Assembly: GCA_028532985.1 (NCBI GenBank)
Contig: JANCIK010000002.1
Span: 3,658,001 to 3,722,000 of the forward strand
Length of the DNA stretch: 64,000 nucleotides
Reading direction: 5' to 3'
Origin: Stropharia rugosoannulata
Taxonomy: Eukaryota > Basidiomycota > Agaricomycetes > Agaricales > Strophariaceae
In this document: piece after piece, positions 21,701-33,000 of the stretch
Layout: each line of letters begins with the position of its first letter
How positions within the stretch are numbered: position 1 is the first letter of the stretch
Position numbers and translations under genes: made by a program
The notes under the pieces: model-generated
What the model was told of the DNA's origin: nothing
Seen by the model: the letters and a program-made list of their open reading frames with translations, nothing else
Databases searched by the model: none

Positions 21701-22625
21701 TGGTATGATGCTGAACCCACTGTATTCCTGTTCATTTCTCATAACCAGTTCAATAGGCATACAAGGTATGTCAAGACCGAGATCTTGTACCTGAAATGGT
21801 TTTCCTTCTTGGCCGAATGGGGAACAACAAGAAGGCTCTTCACTTGATCATAGAGCGCTTGGGCGACGTTCATAGAGCCATAGACTTTGCGAAGGAACAG
21901 AGCGACGATGATCTGTGGGAGGACCTACTGAAGTACTCTGAAACTCGCCCCGGTAAGTTTATTCAGGTATAAACCGAAGACTTTCGTTACTTATACACCC
22001 TCAAGCTTTCATCCGCGGGCTACTGGAAAATGTTGGCGTAGAGATCAGCCCAATTCGCCTTATCCGTCGTATCAAGAACGGACTCGAAATCCCTGGGCTG
22101 AAAGATGCGCTAATCAAGATCCTGCATGACTTCCACCTGCAAATCTCGCTCCTCGAGGGCTGCCAAACTATTTTGAACGGAGACAGCGCAGACCTGTCGC
22201 GCAAGTTGCAGCGAAATCAGTCGAGTGGATTCTTCCTCTCTCGTGAGTGTTGCCCTTTTGCAAGCCTCGGAATTGACATGGCTTACCTGTTGTGTTACAG
22301 CAACTACCCGGTGCAAGATGTGCACGAAGCCTTTGCGCGATCCGCCCGACTCGCTGACGTTGTTATTCTTGTGCCGCCATGTGGTGCACGCGTCGTGTGT
22401 CAGCGGTGGGGAGAGCCTGCCGCTTTCGACACCATTCTCATTGTTGCCTGGTCTTGATGGTGGTAAGGCTTCGAGAGGAATCAGTGGGACTGTCGCTTTG
22501 TACGTTAGCTTTGGCTCCTTTCGCAATTCTTTTCACTTACTGAACTCCTCTACAGTGAGTCTATGCTCAAACAACGATTGAATCACGGATGCCCCAAGTG
22601 CCATAAGAACGGGGAATGCCTCTAA
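18780..22625 (+). CDS. VPS41: VPS41, HOPS tethering-complex subunit
   Basis: Vps41 is the Rab7-binding HOPS subunit that tethers vesicles to the vacuole and also acts in AP-3 transport. Fourteen exons give 1048 residues: 18780..19187, 19247..19388, 19441..19697, 19747..20590, 20640..20743, 20797..20889, 20945..21114, 21167..21404, 21460..21570, 21625..21702, 21757..21952, 22006..22242, 22301..22499 and 22556..22625. Order of parts: an acidic low-complexity N terminus (about 75-105), a WD40-like propeller from about 110 (LGTHAGIIHILDISG, ATADFVATASIDGQVVVHSL), a clathrin-heavy-chain-repeat helical region (about 590-870; KALPFYLRLR, KALHLIIERLGDVHRAIDFA), and a C-terminal RING-like zinc finger (CKMCTKPL, FLCRHVVHASC, CPKCHKNGEC). 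The RING is split by the last intron. Start could also be the ATG at 18804, which is in frame. Confidence 0.94.
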
Positions 22626-22861
22626 CTTTGTGAAACCATCCTCGTCGCTCTTTGATCGTCACTCTCTTCGCTGTTATTTCACTTCCTGTATTCCACATCA
22701 TGTAATTAATTTTTTGCAATGTTATATCACGTAGTGCATTCACCCTCTGTTATTTCTTTCGTGCGACTAAGCTGCAACAAAGATATACATTTCGCTTGGT
22801 AAAGCCGCAGCGAAGGGCAGTAAAAAGATTACAAAAGAAACCTGAATGTGAACGACGAGAA

Positions 22862-24425
22862 TTACACCCAACCCCTTGCTGCTCCTCGTCCTCCTCCGTG
22901 CCCCCTCTCCTTTTCAATTACAAACATAGCATCACGCATAGTGACGCTGGTCCTCGAGTCATCTTCCGCGGCATTGTCTTTCTGCGAATTCGCCTGTGTC
23001 TTCTTGCTCGAGACGTATGGCCGAGCCCAAGAGCTTGTAGCTGGTGTCGCCGTAGTTGCGGGTGTTGCCGCCGCCGCCGCCGTGGTGGAAGCAGGTGAAT
23101 TGGCCGCAGCTGGTGCTGGTGTGCTCGCAGCAGGCTTGGGCTTTGGGGGCGGCGTCGAAGCATTCGCGGCAGTCATCCATGAGTACTTCCCACCCAACCC
23201 GGCTGCTTGTGTGGCGACGGCATTCGACATCTTCTTGCGCACGTCTTCCGACATGTTGCGCGCGGTGACGCCCGGGCCGTCCTTCTTCCTTTTCTTCTTC
23301 GCGTTCCCCTCCACCTCGTCGCCCCCTGCATCTGCCGCCGCAGCTGCCGCGAGCCCGTTAGCCTGCGCGGCAAGGGCAGCTGTGTGCGCGGCCGTCATCT
23401 CCGCGCGCTCCCGGCGCTCCTTGCGCACGCGCAGCTCCTCCTCGCGTTCTGCACGCTCGAGCGCCGTGAGCTGTTTCGCGACGTCGCGGCGGACGACGAT
23501 GCTCCACATAGGCTGGCCGTCTTCCTCGTAAAGCGACGCGGGCCGGTCGAACTGGGTGTCCGTGCGATGTTTCGCGGCGGCGACCATGCTCGTGATCAGG
23601 TCCTGCAGCCGCGCGCGCAGCGCAAGCGCGAGGTAGTTCACGGACTCGTCGGGCACCCGGGAGACTTTGTGCTGCGTCCCGACTGAGCGCATGGTCGCGC
23701 CGAGTATGGCCACGTCGAATGCGGGCTTCGGGGGCTGCTTGCGCGTGCGATCCTCGTACGAGCGATAGGACTGGTGGCTATCGTTCGTGCGCTGCAGGGA
23801 TTCTTCTTCGGCCTGAGCAATGGCTGTTAAGATTACAGAAGAGCATGGAAGATTAGACTACACACCCGGAGATCGACACCTGCGCTTCCCAGGGCGTCGT
23901 TGAGTGTTGCGATGTCCGCCGTGTCCATTCCACTATTATTGGCCGTCGTCGTCGCTGCCATCGTCGGTGCAGCCACAGTTGGGGTCGTTGTTGCTGGTGT
24001 CTGGGTGTTCAGGCTATATGTGCTTGTCTGGTACGTTGGTGCAGGCCGCGCCATCGGCGTGATGGTCGTCTGCTGCTGGACCTGAGACTGGGCCGGTGGA
24101 TACTGAAAGGCTGCATAGGCGGCCTGGGGGTAGTGCGATGCATATGCTTGGTAGTACGGGGAGGCCCTAGATGCCAAAGGACATTTAACAAAGACACGCC
24201 GCCTAGAAGGACGATGTGTTTACGTAGGATGCTGCCCGGGCTGCTGCTGGAGCGCTGTGCGAGCGGGGGACATTACTGCTGTTGTAGATTAGTTCTTCAT
24301 GCAGTGTAGAGCTCATACATACTTGAAGACCATGTTGTCGTGTATGTCTGCGCAGGGGGCTGGGCCGTCGCCGGCGCGGGCGTTGGTGTTGGTGCTGGGG
24401 TGCTTTGAGAATCCTCTGCCTTCAT
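22862..24425 (-). CDS. TAF4: TAF4, TFIID subunit
   Basis: TAF4 is a histone-fold core subunit of the general transcription factor TFIID. Exons 24323..24425, 24224..24278, 23866..24166 and 22862..23812 give 469 residues. The N terminus is Pro-, Ala-, Gln- and Thr-rich (coactivator-type low complexity). A conserved TAF4 region then starts at TADIATLNDALGSAGVDLR/AEEESLQR, where the splice falls exactly inside the family motif, and goes on to HKVSRVPDESVNYLALALRARLQDLITSM, RRDVAKQLTALERAE and the end motif TVTMRDAMFVIEKERGHG. An Ala- and Lys-rich linker with KKKRKK is a likely nuclear localisation signal. The GTG donor at 23865 and the acceptor at 23813 were chosen because they restore the motif. 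It converges with VPS41, with 236 bases between stops. Confidence 0.91.
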
Positions 24426-24702
24426 TGGCAAGCCTCCTATGCGCTTCTATTAGTCCTTAGGCAGATTGTATATGATTTTAAGGATATGGGATATTGGCAG
24501 AAGGATAGGAAGAATGGGAGAGAAAAGTGAGGTCGGAAGGCGTATGTCGTCGAGTTGTTGAATGCCCATTGATGGCAGGCAGGCTCACGATGACTAAGCT
24601 GGGTTAGGTAATGTTCAGTCACGGGCAGTGGCCCGTGTGGACTCCGAGTCTACCACCTTGACCTCCCCCGAACAGCATTTCCTGGCACGATAGAGCAACG
24701 AA
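24426..24702. promoter_or_regulatory. Divergent promoter, TAF4 / NUP42
   Basis: This 277-base spacer lies between head-to-head start codons. A transcription factor subunit and a nucleoporin gene share it. No defined motif is recognised. Confidence 0.45.
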
Positions 24703-27031
24703 ATGGTATACATAAATACTACTTTTACTTGAGACTACTCTGATCATGTTGTGTGAAGGTCGTCTGCCAGTTCTTTCTGCGGGGACAATGTAAATTCGGA
24801 AACGGTTGCAAAAACGAACATCCTGCAAACCCTCATCAGCCGTCGTTTGGAAGTTCGTGTTAAGCAATTTGTTGGCTCTTTTTAGCTCTAATTCTGTCTC
24901 TAGATTCATCATGGGTAAGAAACACGAACAACACGAACATCAATAATCAGACCAAGGACGTTGCTTTCACGCAAGTATCGTCGTATTATCGACATGGTTG
25001 CGCTCCCATTGACACTACTACAGTGCTGCGATTATCGCTGCCGACGTCACCATAGAGAAACCTGTATGGCCGCTAAGCTCTTACGCTGCCGCGAAGCACG
25101 AACCTCTTCTACTGGCGGGCTTGGATGAATCACCAGAGGAACTACGCGTAAAATATGTTACAGCAGCCAAGGCGGGCAATGTCAACGAATATGTGAGTCA
25201 TTAATCAATCCCCTTTGAATCCATGGATGCATAGCTCGCGACTATATAACGACATGGCATCACGCGTCGACCAAATGTTCAATAGGACGCAGCATACAGC
25301 TAGACACTTATGCCGCTGAGGATTGGGATTATATGGTCGCACTTGTTATAAAATCCTTTTTCGGTTTTCAAGAGGGTCTTTTGAAAGATGTTGGACGGGG
25401 TTCTCAAAGCAATATTTCTAGCTCCAATACGAAACCAACGCAATCACAAAGGCGGAGGGAATGTTCGCAGTAAGTAGCCTATTTTCCCCCCTTGTGGATG
25501 CCTTACGCATGTGTTGTAGAATGTGCGTGCAAACAGCCACGAAGCATACGAACAAGCCGTGAAGCAGTCTACGGCAAGCGGGACCAAACCCTCTGCGTTT
25601 GGTGGTACTTCTGGGTCGGCATTTCAGTCAACGTCGTCTGCATTCGGAAATAGCGCATCAGCCTTCGGCAGCACATCTGCGTTTGGAAGCGCACCCGTTA
25701 AATCTGCATTTGCAAGTACTCCTTCAGCGTTTGCAAGCACACCTTCGGCTTTCGCGAGTACGCCCTCTGCATTTTCAAATACGAATAATACTACTGCTGC
25801 CTTTGGAACTGCCCCAGCGCCTTCAGCGTTTGGTAGCACTTCGACTCCTTCAGCATTCGGGTCCAACACGGGCACTTCAGCGTTTGGCCAACCGTCATTT
25901 GGCCAACCCGCATTTGGTCAGCCTGCATTTGGGCAGACAGGGTTTGGTGCAAAACCTGCTACGACCAGTGCGTTCGGCCAGCCGCAGAGCGCGTCGGCAT
26001 TTGGCTCTCAGACAACGTCAGCCTTTGGGCAGCCAGCGGCGACGACTTCTGTGTTTGGACAGCCAGCAACAACGGCTACGTCTGCGTTCGGGCAGCCTTC
26101 GACCAATACGACAACATCTGCCTTCGGTCAACCCGCAACAACTACATCTGCGTTTGGGCAGCCAGCGGCAACGACGTCTGCATTTGGCCAACCCTCGACT
26201 ACCACCACAACCTCTGCGTTCGGGCAACCATCCTTTGGGCAGCCAACGACAACGACAACATCCGCGTTCGGACAGCCATCGTTTGGACAGCCCAATTTAG
26301 GCGCGCCAGCAGGCTCGTCAGTAATCAAGCCCGCAACGGGTGCATTTAGCGCTTTTGCAGGGGCCGGTGCTTCCCCCTTCGGGGGCACTGCCGCGACAAA
26401 TACCACGCCTGCATCTGGGTCGACTACCGGCGGCGGTGGCTTCTCCGCGTTCGCGGGTGGAGCACCAAGTGCCTTTGGTTCTGGTGCATCCGGGTCGAAC
26501 AACACCACGTCTGCATTTGGTCAGCCCGCATTTGGCCAGCCTACCCCAGCTCAGGGAGCAGCGCAGACGCAACCTGCATTCGGCACTCCGCCAGCGTTCG
26601 GTGCGCCCCAGCCGCAGGGCGGGAGTGTATTTGGCGGCGGGGGTGGGGGCGCGCCGGCTCAGTCCGCGTTCGGGAATGCAGCGGGCACCACAACCACCGC
26701 TGGTAGCACGTCGGCATTTGGGCAGAACGCCCCGTTCGGCCAGTCCAGTCTCGGGCCCGGGGCATTTCAGCCACCTCCTGCGCTGTCTGCGTTCGCGCCT
26801 GTCGCGCCGAGCATGTCGACGGAGATGAAATCCGCTGCGGTGACGCCGTCGGGCCCGCTCGACTTTAGCAAGATACGTGTGAAGGCACGCGTGGGGGCGA
26901 CGCCTTATGATACGCAGCTGCCGCCGGACTATGAGGATCTACTGAGCCAGGGCGTTAGGGAGATATTTAAGGCGGAGAAGTTTGAGTGGGGGAAGGTGCC
27001 TGAGTGGATACCGCCTGTTTCTGTGCGGTAG
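24703..27031 (+). CDS. NUP42: NUP42-like nucleoporin (CCCH zinc finger and FG repeats)
   Basis: Nup42 (S. pombe Amo1, human NUPL2) sits on the cytoplasmic face of the nuclear pore and helps release exported mRNA. The model gives 636 residues from exons 24703..24705, 24759..24858, 24904..24982, 25024..25192, 25422..25469 and 25520..27031. The N terminus is a CCCH finger (VVCQFFLRGQCKFGNGCKNEHP, residues 2-23). About 130 helical residues with the Nup42 block (EKPVWPLSSYAAAKHEP, ESPEELRVKYVTAAKAGN) come next. A long FG region has dozens of SAFG and GQP units, followed by the C-terminal Gle1-binding-type end (DFSKIRVKARVGATPYDTQ, WGKVPEWIPP). No ATG precedes the finger in its own exon, so the initiator codon must come from an upstream mini-exon, here ATG at 24703. 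The third donor may be 24980 or 24983; both keep frame. Confidence 0.88.
25559..26790 (+). repeat. FG-repeat coding region (SAFG / GQP units)
   Basis: Within the nucleoporin exon, the DNA encoding SAFGQP plus a Thr- and Ala-rich spacer is repeated in tandem with imperfect units of 30-45 bases. This makes the segment prone to replication slippage, and length differences between strains are likely. In the protein it forms the disordered permeability-barrier domain. Confidence 0.8.
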
Positions 27032-30000
27032 ATGACTCCGGGGCGGTTTCTTATTCTATTGTCAGTTTCTTGTTGTAGAATGTGTGTATATTAAATTTGT
27101 GGTTGTGGCATGAAATAGCCCTCAAATAGCAAGTTTGCTCTAGAAAAGAATATGTAGGGAGCGGTTTTGATGTAATTTCTAATGAATTAATAGGTTAATT
27201 TTTTGAGGTAAATTACACAATAAATCAGCTGCGCCAGCTCATTTTCATGAAACGACCCGATTTGATTTCGTTCTCACGGTTGGAAAGACGGCGTCAGCGC
27301 CTGTTGGTTATCGATTATCCTCCAACCTTACAAGTCCATTGGATCATCTCTAAAGAATATAATCGCCTCAGTTCCCTTGTAACACAACAATCACACCCAC
27401 GCTTCTTCCCTCTTCCACCAGACTTCTATGGACTCTCAAACATTCATCTGATCTGCGACTACTCACATCACCGCTCAAGTAATAACCCGTAATGGCTCTG
27501 TGTACTTCTGATCCTGTCCCAGGTGAGCTGACCATCGGGGGGTGCTCCTGGGAAGGACCGAACTTTATCGCAGCTCCATGCGAACTTTACTTCGTATTCT
27601 CTCCGTTAAAACAAGCAGGACAGCACGAATCCGCCGCGCCGGGCGGATTGGGCGTGGAAGAACCAAAGAGCGACATACCCGGATTGCGAAGGCGCGGGCC
27701 TGCTCAAGGGTGCGCGCACCATCGCTCCCACATGCACGGCTAGCAGCTGACCCGTATGCGTACGGAGAAATGGAGATAAAAAAGAAAATAGTCAGCCACA
27801 GTCTGAAGAGGCTGTACCTCGCGCGTTCTTTTTTTGGTTCCCATTGTCAATATAGCAGCCACCACCAGAACGGCGGTATACATATACATATACGCAAGTG
27901 GCGCTCGCGCAGTGGGCAGCGGCGATCACCACACTGTTTGCTGATCACTGAACATCGGGCACCCACTCCATCGCCGCTATACCGTTTCTCTGGGTAGAAG
28001 GTGGGGCGGTGTGGGCGGTCGTTGCCGTGCCACTGATGCAGAGAGAGCTTCAGAGGAGTGTCCTCATTTGCAGACCATGACTCATTGTTGACGAATATGA
28101 CCCGGCCGGATATGTGGCACAACTTGGAGGATTTGCGAGGACAGACACGGCCGGCAACGACCTATCACATTGTTCAATCAACGCGCTGCGTAAAATGGTG
28201 TATTCTGACGGTATTTCTTCATTTTATCCCATGCCGTTTGATGCTCAATGTTTGTCTCACGCTGAACATAAAAACGCGTACGATGCGCAACCCGTACACA
28301 CTCCTACTCATGAAAATCGCGTCGTACTGATAAGATTCTGAACATATTCTTTATCAGCACTTGATCAGTATCTGACAGCTAGCAGTTCATAAAGTCTGCT
28401 GAACATATGTATTTTTGCGCGCCCGCTCCTGTCCATCAGAGCAATTGACCAATATCTTTGGTAAATGACAGCCATGGGTAGAACTGACAGTGTCTAAATC
28501 AGATGGCCTGCCGAACTCGCGTGGCCTGCGAGCTCGTGTCACTAGCACCCTCTGGCGGCGGCTGGCAGCGGTAAGGAGTGGCATCAGGGGAAATGACACC
28601 ACTGACAGATGGTCAACCCAGTGGCACGCGCCGGCCATGTGCACGCCATGTGGTCCCCCGTACAACTATACATCATGTAATATGTGTGTCCATGTCTGGT
28701 AGTTCACCAGCCTAGCCGTGAGGCGTTATTACAATCCGTATAGGGGATGCGCAATCCAAGCTTACGGGCGCTAGATGGCTTTTCGCCGCTGCAGGTGGTC
28801 TGTCAGGTCTGCTGATGAAATTTATGTTCCGACGCGCCGCCGATGGGTGGGCGGGACATCTCCGTGATTGAAGCGCTGGCGCCCAAGAAAGACAGAAAGA
28901 GGGCACGACAGCGTGTGCGCTCGTGTAAACGCGGTAGCGTAAGGTAACGGAGCGCGGTATCAGAAGGACGCACAGTGCTCCGATGTCCAGAGTAGTTCGG
29001 TTCCAACTCATAGGCCATCTACGTGTGGCTGGACCTCTTTCGGCGCAGCGCAGAAGAGCATAGATACGACTTCTTTCTCTTGACGTTTCACTTGTTGCTG
29101 GGGAATATAATAGGCGCAGCAAGTTGGCGAAAAGATGCGATTTTGGCAATGAGCACGGCCCCGGCGGCGTTCGGTCAGCATTCGCGCTACATTGGGGTGC
29201 GTTTCCTAATATACAGCGCATCAGCGTGGAGAGTATACGTACGTGCGTAATGCTTTAGGTCGCCGCGGACATTCCATGCTTATCGTGTTTGAGCCATGTA
29301 TTGGGAAACATGCTGGGAACATGGCGGCGCCATCGATCCAGTCCGGTCCGTGGAGTGCCAGGGAGTTTTGGTAGCCATTACGAGCTTCTCTCCATTGAGG
29401 GCTCATTAACGTGAGTTCTATGTCTGATCTTGACCCTTCTTTTATGATGGATGTGTCTACGTTCTGTTAAAGGCAGTAATTATACTCATTTCGTGCATTT
29501 TCCTCTACATTGCTCTTGACATAGTTCCGGCTACATGCTGTGATTAGCTCTGCGAGGAACCCATACTTGCACGCGCAGCCTTCTTAGGCATATAACGTTC
29601 ATAAGCTCATGAGGTGCAGCCCGGTGCAGCACATGAACACATCATATTGACCTAAGAAAATGGTCATCCACTGTGTAATCATATGCAAGTCGAACGAGAA
29701 CATCTCTCCATCTCTGCGCACGGAGATATGTAATACGCTTGTCGATAACTCGTCCGCTTGGACTTTGGACTTCTGCAGCGTGCGGGGGATCACCGTTGTG
29801 GGGAGATGTGGGGCCGCGTCGGCGTCGGCTTGGCGAATGACACGCACCGGTCCGGAACATATCAGGCCTTTGCAGGCGCTCGTGTTACAAATTCCCTAAA
29901 TCACATTGCTACGGCCTTCCCGTCGGCGTTGCGCTTACGGGGTGTCCGGCGTTGGATATCTTCTCCCAAATGGAGCTTGGTTTGACTTGAGTTCATCCTG

Positions 30001-33000
30001 GGCTGCCAAATGAACATGCCAGTTTGCTTCGCCCTGGCAGGTTCGCAGACTTGATGAAAGTATGTACCCTGCTTACTGCGCTTGCAACTGATTTTAGAAC
30101 AGAAATTACTCTTAAATCTGCTTAGCTTACGGTGACTGATCTTCTGACTTGCTGTATATTTCTAATGTTGCTTACTCGCTAAGGCTTCAGAAGGATCAGG
30201 TTCTGATATCATTTTTTGTATAGACAGGTAACTGACGACATGCTTTGTTCAAATATCCCACAGACCCTTGCCTGACGTCTTTCTGCGGCTGTCATTCGAC
30301 GGTAGAACCATACAGCCGTTGAAGTTAGTGAATCTGAGTATATCCAGGGCCATAAGATCATACATCACTGAGGTAAATGCTCTACCAGCCCTGTAAAAGA
30401 CTGGTATTTACATAAGAGGCTCGGTCTCGACCACAGCAGGCGGAACTAAGAAATAAACCCCTGCACTACCTCTACTAAAAATAATTCTTGTGGGTAACGA
30501 TTCATGCTATTGACCATCACGGGAAATTGACAAAAGGAAGGAGTGTCAGCGTAGCTTTCAGTACCGACGTTTAAGTGATTTCTAAACTCAAAATATCGTC
30601 TCTAACCCATAGTAGTGATATGAATAGACGGAACAGCGCCCAGTGAGGAATAATGTACACATGTGCGACTGCCAATCAAGGGAGTTCCACCAGAAATAGA
30701 GTGTTCCATGTCACTTTGAAAACAGTACACGGTGGGTGTGATTCCTTCAGAAATTTCACACTTTGTAATTCTAAATCGTGAAATACGGACTGGTCTAGGT
30801 CTGAGTAGATTTTAACCACGTTTACGACGGCTGTTCACAGGAGAATACAAACAGGATGAGAGCATTGAATTTAAAAACGAAAGAAGGGATCAAACGACAG
30901 ACTCAGCGACCGACCATCTGCCTTGTTAAGCAGCGGTTCTAGTATGTAATCAATTTCCCGCTTGTTACGGATGGGCTCTTGGTGACTTTGTAGATACTTG
31001 CAGACCAGTACTAAAACATACGACTATGGTACCAATACACTGGGCGGGATGAAGTGGAATGGAAGGAGAAGACCTATTAAGTTAACAGTAGTATAAATTT
31101 AATCGAGCATATGTCCATTTCGCTCGGGAAATACATCAAGGCGGGAGGCAATGTGTACGTTTCATGTAGTACAGACATTAATTGATATGCTCTTCCAGGG
31201 GACGTCGCCCGTTAAAGTACTATCACGCGTACTTAATTGAATCGCTTAGATGATGCGACAGAGAAGCCTATATATACTGTATCTATGCATACCGACCAGT
31301 TGTCCTTACGTATATGTTTTATCTAGCTTCGCATTTGTCATTGTACGTTTCGCTGCAAACTGATAAAGCTATCTGTATTGACAAACGCCAAGCCCTCTGA
31401 ATTTATATATTTTTATGTCCCCCGAAATTCAGAAATATGTTTCTCGGAAATTATGATCTTCCTCTGTGGTGGTCAATTTAGAAGGCTTGTAGAGGCTGGT
31501 GGTATGTAGACTAATAATTAACAACCATCTAATGCAGTGCGCCCTCGGGACTGAGCCTGAGGCTGATCTTTAACTCTTGGAGCAACATCCTGCAGAGAGA
31601 AAAATCTTCCTCTCTACTAATTATGTATATTGAGAAATCAGAAGCAAGTTGCCCTGCGCAAATTGTCAAAGTCCGCCCCCAATGCACACCTACCCCGGAG
31701 CATTATTAGGACAGGCCTCGCACAGGCGCTAATTGTTTTCCCACGACATCCCAAAGGAGAAGGTTGTATTGATTTGCACCCTTCAAAGCGAAAGTTCAGT
31801 AATCAAGATGCTGCTTGCAATGATATGGATCCGCTGAAGTAGAAACGGAGTTTAGGCAAACGACCCTTTGTGCAAAGCCTGTTGTGATTGGTGGACCTTG
31901 TAAATTGTATGTATGTGTTGCAGCGCCTGTCCGTATGTACCCGCAAAACATCTTGTGGACCGCCGAATCAAACCGCAGTGCTCATACTAGTGCCACATAT
32001 ATCGAGATAAAAAGACTAATAAGGAAACCCGTCTCTAATAAAGTATACCTAGGAAGGCTAGTAGATATGTGGCTTACACATAATTGCAACTCCACTAAGA
32101 AGGTGCCCTTGATGGCCTCGTGGCAATTTCATGCTTTTAACAGTGCTTTATATGTAAAACCTTATACGTATATGGCCCCATTATTTATTCGAGTGTTCTG
32201 AGAGTTATGTTTAATGTGAATTGTCTACCCTAGCCAGGACCAATTCATATTTTACGGGGCACTCCGCGGTCGTGCTCCGGCAAGTCGATACAACGAACCG
32301 TCGTTTGCTTCAACGGTGCCGCTGTAGCTGACTCTTCTCTTTGAACGGTCCGAAATAGAAGCGCGTACTTAATGCACAAGTGCTACAAACGTGCTAGAAT
32401 TGCAGGTACTGTACATACTTGGGTGCATGTTTAATTGTGTGTACGCGCCACGAGACTTCCGAAAGACATCAGCTTCTCCCGAGGCGCTTTGATTCACACT
32501 AACGTTGGCAAGGGCGGGATTATTTCTGGCGTGTTCCTATGTACATAAATATCGGTGGACAATGGCGTCGGGGCCGAGACGCGTTCAGGGTAAGCACTGA
32601 AGTGCATCTCACTAACCCGAATTTGGGGCTATTACGCAAAAGGTATCGGCGAAAAGTGCTATACGCGACGTGCGGGGCTCATCAGGGTTCAAGAAAACAA
32701 AAGACTGTTACGTAAGAAAATTGGAGTTCAAAGTTGTAGTCTGCAGGGACCTTTTTTTAATCTTTAGACGAGGATGACGTTGCCACACGTGGCAGTTGGT
32801 TGCTGTCATCTCGAAGATTGGTTGTCTGTTTATTGTGCAGGGATACTGTTCACTGCGTCAGACGGTGTTTTGGTAAACACGTAAATATCAGAAAATGGCA
32901 TGAAAAATGTAATCGGATTTATTGTCTTCGCCCGTTGGCAGGGGTGTGCGTAGGCGAATCTTATTGAACCGACCGCAGCAAAGTGAGCCTGTATAAACTG

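Noticed and set aside
22862..23531. A 227-codon plus-strand frame over the TAF4 exon
   Set aside because: It is antisense to the Ala-rich TAF4 tail and consists of low-complexity Ala, Ser and Val runs. TAF4 motifs are unambiguous on the minus strand.
24878..24903. An exon using the acceptor at 24889 in NUP42
   Set aside because: It leads into a frame that stops at once. The acceptor at 24903 keeps the frame to the conserved NQTKDVAFT block.
25624..26774. Minus-strand frames rich in Pro, Ala and Val opposite the FG repeats
   Set aside because: These are mirror frames of a tandem coding repeat; repeats open several frames at once.
25559..26790. Tandem repeats as a CRISPR array or minisatellite
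   Set aside because: The units encode SAFGQP-type FG repeats in frame with a nucleoporin, and the host is a eukaryote.
28712..29221. A 169-codon minus-strand frame that might be a gene
   Set aside because: Composition is dominated by Arg, Ser and Pro, as expected from a GC-rich non-coding strand. There is no motif, no splice partner and no good start.
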